From positions 1-32,109 of the forward strand of contig CALWKT010000050.1 in assembly GCA_944381335.1 (NCBI GenBank): 32,109 bases of DNA, written 5' to 3'. The position numbers were made by a program, and so were the translations under genes. Origin of the DNA: an uncultured Christensenellaceae bacterium. Its GTDB lineage: Bacteria > Bacillota_A > Clostridia > Christensenellales > UBA3700. Each line of letters starts with the position of its first letter. Positions within the stretch are counted from its first letter, which is position 1. The notes under the pieces were generated by a model. It ran no database searches. It saw nothing but the letters and a program-made list of their open reading frames with translations, and had not been told where the DNA came from. This document shows positions 26,736-32,109 of the stretch, piece after piece.

Positions 26736-27494
26736 ATGCCCGTAGAACAAGAAGAAGCAGTCCGCGTCGACGATTTTGATGAGAACGAAGCCAAAGTGCT
26801 CGCGAAGAAAAATTCAAGAGAACTCGACAGAAGAAAACAGGAACTGGACAAGAGGATAAACAAGATCAGGGCGGAAGCCAAAAAATGTTATCTCGAATAC
26901 GGTCCGGATCACGACAACACTGATTTTATGATGAACCTTCTCAACGTCACGCTTGAAATGAAGGAGTGCATCGACAGTATAAGCGCCGTGGGTCTGGCGA
27001 TCGAGTACCTCCAGGACGTCGTAGGCGTCATAGACGGAGTTTTCAAACTGAACGACGATCTGTCCAAGTCTCTCTCAAACAGAAAACAAGGATTTTTCCG
27101 CAGACTCATCCAGAGAATAAAAAACAAGAGAGACGCAAGAAGACTCGCCAACAAGATGTTCGCGACGTTCGAGCTCATTTCAGACAATATGGAAATGCTC
27201 GAAAAGCTGAGAGACGCTATGAGCGGCGCTACGGCGAAGATGAGAAAGCGTCGTGAAAAGAGAAGACAGAAAAAAGCCAGGAAGAACAAGAATACCGGAG
27301 GCGAACAGCGCAACAGGGCGCTTGAGCTCGTGCTCAGCGATATCGAGGCGGATCAGAACGGAGGAAGCACAGGAACGACTTCGGGCGGCGGAAGCGCACC
27401 TTCCGGCGGCAATTTCTCCGGCGGGGGTTATGCTCCTTCCGGCGGCAGTCGCAGCGGTAAGAAGAGCAGCGAAAGCGGCGTAGACGATCTATAA
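26736..27494 (+). CDS. Small basic helical protein, paralogue B
   Basis: A 252-residue paralogue of the preceding gene product. Shared points are LDKRINKI, EYG-x-D-x-DN, GLAIEYLQDVVGVIDGVF, FFRRLIQRIKNKR, and the tail motif RALELVLSDIEAD at 194-206, followed by a glycine/serine-rich tail that ends in VDDL where the partner ends in IYDL. Overall identity by eye is about 30%. No signal peptide or transmembrane helix. AAAAAAGGAG precedes the ATG and the AAA ATPase gene starts 21 bases after the stop. Two co-expressed paralogues beside a Vps4-like ATPase suggest a heteropolymer and its disassembly motor; this is inference. Confidence 0.72.
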   Translation: MPVEQEEAVRVDDFDENEAKVLAKKNSRELDRRKQELDKRINKIRAEAKKCYLEYGPDHDNTDFMMNLLNVTLEMKECIDSISAVGLAIEYLQDVVGVIDGVFKLNDDLSKSLSNRKQGFFRRLIQRIKNKRDARRLANKMFATFELISDNMEMLEKLRDAMSGATAKMRKRREKRRQKKARKNKNTGGEQRNRALELVLSDIEADQNGGSTGTTSGGGSAPSGGNFSGGGYAPSGGSRSGKKSSESGVDDL

Positions 27495-27515
27495 TACGAC
27501 AGGGGGAAGCTGAAT

Positions 27516-28679
27516 ATGGCTATCGGTAGGAAAAAAGAGGAAGACTCCTCAAAAGACGGAAGCATTGAAAGCCTTATCAAACGTTTCGACGACGTAACGG
27601 ACGAGATAAGGAAGATCAAAGGCAACAGAAAAGACAAAAAGGATTTCAGCAGCGAAGAAGTAGGCGCACTGCGCACCAAGTATTCTGAGGCGGCACAGAT
27701 CGCGTACAACATTTCCAAGAGGAGCGCGGATGACGAGATCGCCAAGAAATACAGCGGCTTTTACGATCATCTGAGCGCGCGTGCGGCTTCGTTCGGATCT
27801 GTGCTGAACAGAAGCGTGCCCAAGACGACGTTTGACGACGTCAAGGGTCTTGACAACGTGAAAAAACTTGTCAAGAGCTTTTTGTTCATGGCTCAGAATC
27901 CGGACATAATCAAGTATTACAAACTTGAGGGCGGCCTGGGCATGATGATGTACGGCGCGCCCGGTACAGGTAAGACAATGTTCGCGGAGGCTATAGCAAA
28001 CGCGATGAATCTGCCGCTTTTCATAGTGACTCCCGCCGATATATTCAAATCTTATGTCGGCGAATCCGAGCAGGCGGTAAAACAGATCTTCACTGAGCTC
28101 GACGCGTGCAAGGACGGCGCGATACTGTTCGTCGACGAGTGCGAATCCATCTTCAGCAAGCGTACTCAGGACACCAAGGATTACAAGTCTGCGGTGACCA
28201 CGGAGCTTCTGCAGCGCATCAACGGTTTCGGAGGAGACGGTTCCAAGAGAATAATGATCGCGGCGACAAACCGTCCGGACGTTATCGACCCGGCATATCT
28301 GCGTTACAAGAGATTTTCGCATCTTATACACGTCACGCCGCCCGACGTCACGGCAAAGAGAGCGATCATCGAGTCCAAGCTCAAGGGCATACAGCTTGAC
28401 GGCGTAACCACTGAAGACGTACTCAACATGAGCGAAAAGACTGTGCTGAAAGAGACCGCAGTCGGTACGGTGAGCGTAAAGGATTCCTATTATTCCGCCG
28501 CAGACCTTTGCGGTATAATAGAAGAAGCGTGCAGACTCGCGCTTGAAAAATTGCAGGAAGCGCAGTCAACCACGCCCATTCCGCTTACAAAAGAGATGTT
28601 TGAAAAGGCATTTAAAAAGATCCCGCCGAGCATTTCCGCAGAACTTCTCGAACAGTACGACAATTTCAACAGAAATTAA
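27516..28679 (+). CDS. Vps4/katanin-type AAA ATPase with MIT-like N-terminal region
   Basis: A 387-residue AAA protein with one ATPase domain. Walker A GAPGTGKT is at 147-154, the pore-loop region IFKSYVGESEQAV near 175, Walker B LFVDECES with Asp207 and Glu208, sensor 1 Asn252 in AATNRP, and an LRYKRF segment near 265 matching the LRPGRF arginine-finger region with changed middle residues. The C-terminal ISAELLEQYDNF helix matches the last helix of the meiotic clade (Vps4, katanin, p97 D2). Residues about 15-95 form three predicted helices, ending Y-x-x-F-Y-x-x-L-x-x-R-A-x-x-F, the pattern of an MIT domain. These enzymes pull subunits or peptides through a hexamer pore. It is cytosolic and last in the operon. 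The ribosome binding site AGGGGGAAG is adequate. The AAA call is firm; the MIT call is tentative. Confidence 0.9.
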   Translation: MAIGRKKEEDSSKDGSIESLIKRFDDVTDEIRKIKGNRKDKKDFSSEEVGALRTKYSEAAQIAYNISKRSADDEIAKKYSGFYDHLSARAASFGSVLNRSVPKTTFDDVKGLDNVKKLVKSFLFMAQNPDIIKYYKLEGGLGMMMYGAPGTGKTMFAEAIANAMNLPLFIVTPADIFKSYVGESEQAVKQIFTELDACKDGAILFVDECESIFSKRTQDTKDYKSAVTTELLQRINGFGGDGSKRIMIAATNRPDVIDPAYLRYKRFSHLIHVTPPDVTAKRAIIESKLKGIQLDGVTTEDVLNMSEKTVLKETAVGTVSVKDSYYSAADLCGIIEEACRLALEKLQEAQSTTPIPLTKEMFEKAFKKIPPSISAELLEQYDNFNRN

Positions 28680-28684
28680 AATTT

Positions 28685-28709
28685 CCGGGCTGAAAAGCCC
28701 GGTTTTTTT
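28685..28709 (+). terminator. Strong Rho-independent terminator ending the cluster
   Basis: CCGGGC (28685-28690) and GCCCGG (28697-28702) form a perfect stem with loop TGAAAA, followed by seven Ts. It begins 6 bases after the AAA ATPase stop codon and marks the end of the operon. Confidence 0.95.
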
Positions 28710-28795
28710 GTTTTGTTCCGTAATCGGCGCTTAGTTGAGGAAATGCCGTGCAACGTTCGCGACCGCAAGTGCGGTAAATATACCGTTCAAAACCT

Positions 28796-28823
28796 TGAGT
28801 TTATTTTTTGCGCGTGATATAAT
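28796..28823 (+). promoter_or_regulatory. Extended -10 promoter for the HELSH membrane protein
   Basis: TTGAGT (28796-28801), a 16-base spacer and a perfect TATAAT (28818-28823) preceded by TG at 28815-28816. The transcript would start near 28830, about 50 bases before the ATG at 28880. It shows that this gene is separate from the preceding operon. Confidence 0.75.
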
Positions 28824-28879
28824 ATGCTCGTTGACAGAGGCGGAGGATTTCCGCCGAATTTACCTGAGCGGAGAACGAA

Positions 28880-29704
28880 ATGGCAATATTAACCAATTTT
28901 CTGATACAGATAGCTTTTTCTCTGGGAGTGATCGTGGTATTCGGTCTGATAGTCGCGCTTTGCCGCAGGATATTCGTTTGCATTGCCGGCAACGCGGGCG
29001 TCAAAGTTTTGCTTGCGATTGGCATAATAGGCACTCCGGTTCACGAACTCAGCCATGCGCTCGCGTGCATCGTCTTCGGTCACAAGATCACCGATATGAA
29101 GCTGTATCAGCCCGGGAGCACGGACGGAACTCTGGGGTATGTGACTCACTCTTACAATCCGAAGAACTTATATCACCAGATAGGCAATTTCTTCATCGGA
29201 ATAGCTCCGATCCTCGGCGGAAGCGGATTGATAATCCTGCTGATGTACCTGTGCACACCGCAAGTGTTTTCCGGCGTCATTCAACAGATCAAAGAGATAT
29301 TTGCCCTCAATCTGAATACGTTTGAAGTCGTGAATTTCAAAGCGCTGTTGAGCAGGTTTTTCGAAATAATAAAGGCGATCTTTCATTACGAAAACATGGG
29401 GAACTGGCGTTGGTGGATATTTATAGTGCTTTCTTTGATGATCGCCGGTCATATGGAACTGAGTGGGGCAGATATGCTCGGCGGGCTGAAAGGTTTTGTA
29501 TTCGTCGCGCTGATCCTGCTCATTGTGGACGTGATATTGTTTTTCGCATACAAACCCGCGCTCGCAAGCGTTACCGGAGCGATGGTGTCTTTCGCCGCGA
29601 CAGTTGTCGGTTTTCTTATAATATCCGCATTGCTCGTTGTCGTGCTTATACTTGTAGCGGTTGTGATAAGACTTGTAATAGGCATTTTCGGGATACGCAG
29701 GTAA
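28880..29704 (+). CDS. M50-like membrane metalloprotease-family protein
   Basis: A 274-residue integral membrane protein with about six hydrophobic segments. The HELSH motif at 55-59 (His55, Glu56, His59), within a hydrophobic stretch (GTPVHELSHALACIVFG), is the HExxH of membrane-embedded site-2-type proteases (family M50). The second motif of active members, N-x-x-P with a DG Asp ligand, is not evident; near 106-115 the sequence reads IGIAPILGG, so the third zinc ligand is uncertain. The C-terminal half is mostly hydrophobic (ALLVVVLILVAVVIRLVIG). GGAG lies 6 bases before the ATG. Monocistronic, with its own promoter. The family is common in Clostridia, and its substrate is unknown. Confidence 0.78.
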   Translation: MAILTNFLIQIAFSLGVIVVFGLIVALCRRIFVCIAGNAGVKVLLAIGIIGTPVHELSHALACIVFGHKITDMKLYQPGSTDGTLGYVTHSYNPKNLYHQIGNFFIGIAPILGGSGLIILLMYLCTPQVFSGVIQQIKEIFALNLNTFEVVNFKALLSRFFEIIKAIFHYENMGNWRWWIFIVLSLMIAGHMELSGADMLGGLKGFVFVALILLIVDVILFFAYKPALASVTGAMVSFAATVVGFLIISALLVVVLILVAVVIRLVIGIFGIRR

Positions 29705-29733
29705 TGCGTCCGGAAAACGGGGCTTATGTTTGC

Positions 29734-29770
29734 AAAAAAGGAAACCAGAACCGATAGATTCGATTCTGGT
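29734..29770 (-). terminator. Terminator hairpin for the minus-strand lipoprotein remnant
   Basis: On the minus strand, ACCAGAA (plus 64-70 of this block, 29764-29770) pairs with TTCTGGT (29744-29750), extended by an inner 3-bp stem, and is followed by TTTCC and a six-T run (29739-29734). It lies 12 bases beyond the stop of the minus-strand gene. It closely resembles the terminator after tRNA-Val at 30904-30943. Confidence 0.75.
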
Positions 29771-29781
29771 ATACCGTGCCT

Positions 29782-30419
29782 TTACCACTTGACGACAGAT
29801 TGTCCGACATAATGCCAGTAATTCCCGGTTTGAGCGGGTTGGCTCTCAGAGTAGTAATATATCGTGGAGTTTTCGCCGAAAGCTATTGCGCCCGTTATCG
29901 TATTCCAGCCGCTTTCATTTCCTTCGTAATAAATTTCCGCAATCGCATATTCGTGCGCTGAGCCGATGTGGGTGACGACCGTCCATTCTCCGAAAGAGTG
30001 AACGTGCTCGGCGGGTTTTGTTGCCGTGACGGTATAAGTCACTTTTTCGGACGGAGCGTCCTTGTGCCACGCCACGATATAGAAAATATTTTCTCCGGCA
30101 GAAAGTGTAACTTCATTTTCGATTTCCTCGGAAAGATCCTTGTCTGAATACGCCAGGAAAACGATTTCCGAATTGTTTCTGAAGCTTATATTTGAGAGAG
30201 AAAACTTTTCCTCGTCGCCGCTCACGGAAAAAGTCACCGTCTTCTTCTCGTTATCTATCACAAGATCCGTACTCTGACTGACAGAATACAATTCAACTTT
30301 CAGATCATTTTCTTCCGGATTTTTTGTGTATCGCACGCACACAACAAGACAAAAGTCACTGTCAACAGAATAAACGCTGTAATAATTATGCCGACGCGTT
30401 TTTGAAAAAAGGTTTTTAT
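29782..30419 (-). pseudogene. Frameshifted surface lipoprotein remnant
   Basis: The long open part (from about 30325 down to 29782) encodes a secreted-type protein: a beta-rich domain (TVTFSVSGDEEKFSLSN), then HVHSFGEWTVV and the C-terminal IYYYSESQPAQTGNYWHYVG, typical of the tails of BspA-type leucine-rich surface proteins in Clostridia. It has no proper start. Upstream, another frame encodes a lipoprotein signal (KTFFQKRVG, a hydrophobic run, then LLCAC). The two frames join if the six-T run at 30320-30325 (six A on the coding strand) were seven. The expected start codon, 6 bases after AAAGGAG (30426-30432), is ATA (30419-30417) rather than ATG. Two defects make a decaying gene most likely; a phase-variable tract or a base-call error remain possible. 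The usual leucine-rich repeats are absent. Confidence 0.72.
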
Positions 30420-30425
30420 TCGTAA

Positions 30426-30432
30426 CTCCTTT
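30426..30432 (-). promoter_or_regulatory. Ribosome binding site of the lipoprotein remnant
   Basis: AAAGGAG on the minus strand. It sits exactly 6 bases before an ATA codon that opens the signal-peptide frame, and decides the original start position even though no ATG, GTG or TTG is present there. Confidence 0.7.
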
Positions 30433-30491
30433 AATGTCAAAACTCAGATTATTTTTCGATCTGAAGGCAGACGCAACAGATTTCTTATTTA

Positions 30492-30520
30492 ATTATAGCA
30501 TATTATGAAAACACTTGCAC
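30492..30520 (-). promoter_or_regulatory. Extended -10 promoter of the lipoprotein remnant
   Basis: On the minus strand TGC-TATAAT (TATAAT at 30497-30492) is perfect with the extended -10; the -35 at spacing 17 is weak (GTGCAA, 30520-30515). The core ATGCTATAATT is the same as in the tRNA-Val promoter. Confidence 0.6.
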
Positions 30521-30903
30521 TCAAATCAAAATTCTGCAGACATGATCTGAAAATATTGCTTGCGACGAGTGCGCAATATCTGATGAAGGGGCGCGGAGCG
30601 GATTGACAAAAAGCGGCAATTAAAACGTGTATTCAATTGAAACGGGAATCTTTGACGCGTCCCGGACAGCCGGGAGGGGAGCGTTTTGTTGACTGCATTA
30701 TCGAGGCGGCTTGTCGACACCCGAGGCGGCGCGGCAAAAAACGGCGCGGAGACAACAGGGGCTTTTGCTTACGCAAAAATAAAATGCAAAGAAGCTTAAT
30801 ACAAAAGGCAGGCTTACTGCTTGCATTTTCTGAACCGCGCGCATTTTAAGCTTGACAAGATGCGATTGCTATTTTATGCGCGCGATTAAATTCCCGGGGC
30901 TGC

Positions 30904-30943
30904 AAAAAAAGAAACCAAAACCGACAGGTTCGATTTTGGTTTC
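30904..30943 (-). terminator. Rho-independent terminator after tRNA-Val
   Basis: On the minus strand GAAACCAAAA (30943-30934) pairs with TTTTGGTTTC (30920-30911), with an inner CGA/TCG stem, and is followed by seven Ts (30910-30904). It begins 3 bases after the CCA end of the tRNA. Confidence 0.88.
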
Positions 30944-30946
30944 TTT

Positions 30947-31023
30947 TGGTGGAGACAACAGGACTTGAACCTGTGACCTCATGCATGTCAAGCATGCGCT
31001 CTAACCAACTGGGCTATGCCTCC
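30947..31023 (-). tRNA. tRNA-Val (anticodon GAC)
   Basis: The minus strand folds as a full cloverleaf: acceptor stem GGAGGCA/TGTCTCC with one G-T pair, D arm GCCC...GAGC type with AGTTGGTTA loop, anticodon stem CATGC/GCATG with loop TTGACAT giving anticodon GAC (reads GUC), T arm ACAGG-TTCAAGT-CCTGT, discriminator A, and an encoded CCA at 30949-30947. It is a single-tRNA unit with its own promoter and terminator. Confidence 0.96.
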
Positions 31024-31273
31024 ACGCGAGCAATGCAATTATAGCATAAAAATCTGAGTGTTGGCAAGGAAAATTAACGGGTTTATAAAAAATATGGGGA
31101 AATCCGAATGAGAATATATTTATATTAAATATATGTGTGCAATTTAATCACAAATGTTTGCTTATTCTACGCTGTCGAAAATGCTATTGAAAATTCCTCT
31201 GTGATATGTTACGCTGATATATGGAAAAAGACGTATAATATACGATTTGTGCTGATTTGTTTCGGAGGTATAA
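31024..31273 (+). other. AT-rich leader of the fucosidase gene
   Basis: No gene is visible. A TATAAT at 31234-31239 inside the palindrome GTATAATATAC is the best -10 candidate for the fucosidase gene; no good -35 lies at normal spacing, so an activator may be needed. GGAGGTA at 31264-31270 is the ribosome binding site. Confidence 0.45.
31038..31067 (-). promoter_or_regulatory. Promoter of tRNA-Val
   Basis: On the minus strand TTGCCA (31067-31062), an 18-base spacer and TATAAT (31043-31038) preceded by TGC. The 5' end of the tRNA lies 15 bases downstream, giving a short leader. Position and sequence fit well. Confidence 0.85.
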
Positions 31274-32109
31274 ATGGAAAGTGCAATAGAGAAATACGTT
31301 TCGATAATCCCAAGCGTAAGGCAGAAAAGATTGCAGAGAGAGAACTTCAACGTATTTTTTCATTACGGCTTAAACACTTTTACAGGAAAGGAGTGGGGTG
31401 ACGGAAAGGTCGATCCTGCAGTTTTCAATCCCGAATGTCAGAATACTGATCAGTGGATCAGAACGGTAAAAGAAGCGGGCGCTTACGGCGTTATTCTGAC
31501 TTGTAAGCACCACGACGGTTTTTGCCTTTGGCCAACAGAGACTACGGATTATAATATATCCGCAACGCCTTACAAGAACGGCAAGGGCGACGTTGTGAGA
31601 GAGGTAAGCGAGAGCTGCGCAAAATACGGTGTCAAATTCGGCGTATACCTTTCTCCGTGGGACAGAAATCACCCAAAGTATTCAACTCCTGAATACAACG
31701 ACGTTTATTGTCAGCAGCTTAGAGAACTCCTTACTAATTACGGAGAAGTGTTCTGCGTATGGATGGACGGCGCTTGCGGCGCTTATATGGACGGTAAAGA
31801 AAAGCAGGAATACGACTGGGAAAGATATTTTGCGCTTATCAGAGAGCTTGCTCCCGATGCATGCATAAGCAATTGCGGTCCTGACGTAAGATGGGTGGGC
31901 AATGAGGGCGGATTCGCACGTGAAAGCGAATGGAACGTTGTGCCCAAGTTTGCTTACGACATTCAGACCATAGAGGACAATTCTCAGAAGGCTGACGACG
32001 GAAAGTTCGCTGAAAAGGGGGCAGATGTAGTTTTTTCTGATCTGGGCAGCAGAAAGTTTCTCTCAAAATACAACAATTTTATATGGTATCCCGCAGAGGT
32101 GGACGTATC
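31274..32109 (+). CDS. GH29 alpha-L-fucosidase, cut by the window end
   Basis: The reading frame from ATG 31274 stays open to the last base (278 codons), so the C-terminus is missing. The protein matches family GH29, which releases L-fucose from glycans such as host mucin or plant polymers by a retaining mechanism. Visible landmarks are the N-terminal FNVFFHYGLNTFTGKEWG, the CKHHDGFCLWP segment with the paired histidines that bind fucose, GVKFGVYLSPWD, and VFCVWMDGACG whose Asp is the probable nucleophile. There is no signal peptide, so it is probably intracellular and acts on imported fucosylated oligosaccharides. The strong GGAGGTA site fixes the start. With the GH31 gene at the other end it indicates a glycan-using organism. 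Confidence 0.92.
   Translation, partial: MESAIEKYVSIIPSVRQKRLQRENFNVFFHYGLNTFTGKEWGDGKVDPAVFNPECQNTDQWIRTVKEAGAYGVILTCKHHDGFCLWPTETTDYNISATPYKNGKGDVVREVSESCAKYGVKFGVYLSPWDRNHPKYSTPEYNDVYCQQLRELLTNYGEVFCVWMDGACGAYMDGKEKQEYDWERYFALIRELAPDACISNCGPDVRWVGNEGGFARESEWNVVPKFAYDIQTIEDNSQKADDGKFAEKGADVVFSDLGSRKFLSKYNNFIWYPAEVDV

Larger units (their letters stand above)
30433..30946. other. Intergenic region with repeats, no gene seen
   Basis: Besides the minus-strand promoter and the tRNA terminator I find no gene; a 70-codon plus-strand frame at 30637-30849 lacks a ribosome binding site and is rich in Arg and low in structure. AAAATGCAA (30781-30789) and TTGCATTTT (30821-30829) form an inverted repeat. 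The 12 bases GGAGACAACAGG at 30748-30759 repeat the tRNA-Val 3' end at 30951-30962 in the same orientation. Confidence 0.5.

Noticed and set aside
3368..28679. Calling the cluster DISARM, BREX or another named defence system
   Set aside because: A RapA-like helicase is present, but no methyltransferase, PLD-type DrmC, PglZ or BrxL-like gene was found, so the diagnostic partners are missing.
30637..30849. A 70-codon plus-strand frame
   Set aside because: No ribosome binding site and an arginine-rich composition typical of non-coding GC-rich sequence.

Overview
The window reads as chromosome from a low-to-mid GC Firmicute, probably an uncultured Clostridia-type gut bacterium. This is inferred from the strong AAAGGAG ribosome binding sites, the sigma-A-like promoters (TTGACA, TATAAT and extended -10 forms), the MBG/YDG surface repeats, the glycoside hydrolases of families GH31 and GH29, and a single tRNA-Val with an encoded CCA. 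I cannot name the species.

Layout: (1) 1-650 is non-coding leader with inverted repeats. (2) 651-2993 is a GH31 alpha-glycosidase with its own terminator. (3) 3041-3367 is an AT-rich control region with an extended -10 promoter. (4) 3368-25861 is a tightly packed block of nine genes: an Hsp70/actin-fold ATPase, a RapA-like SNF2 helicase with a cysteine-rich tail, a zinc-ribbon protein, a 1668-residue membrane-anchored surface protein, a zinc-ribbon/Sel1-like protein, two tandem coiled-coil paralogues, an HExxH protein, and a 1509-residue SF1 helicase with an apparently inactivated nuclease tail. (5) 25872-25900 is a near-consensus promoter driving three more genes: two small helical paralogues and a Vps4-type AAA ATPase, closed by a strong terminator at 28685-28709. 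(6) 28880-29704 is a membrane protein with an HELSH motif. (7) The right end holds a frameshifted lipoprotein remnant (minus strand), tRNA-Val(GAC) (minus strand) and the first 278 codons of a GH29 alpha-L-fucosidase that runs off the window.

The 25 kb block from 3368 to 28679 is the interesting part. Its twelve genes share one strand, short gaps and very similar ribosome binding sites, and combine four NTPase machines (Hsp70-like, SNF2, SF1, AAA+) with two pairs of duplicated helical proteins, several zinc-binding proteins, a putative metalloprotease and one giant surface protein. I do not recognise it as a named system. The last three genes resemble, in architecture only, an ESCRT-III/Vps4 module: the AAA protein has a Vps4-like core, a three-helix N-terminal region patterned like an MIT domain and a C-terminal helix like the meiotic AAA clade, and it follows two small basic helical proteins with flexible tails carrying a shared short motif. 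A working idea, not demonstrated, is a multi-ATPase complex that senses or remodels nucleic acid, protein or membrane, as in a conflict or defence system. The carbohydrate genes and tRNA on either side look like ordinary chromosome.
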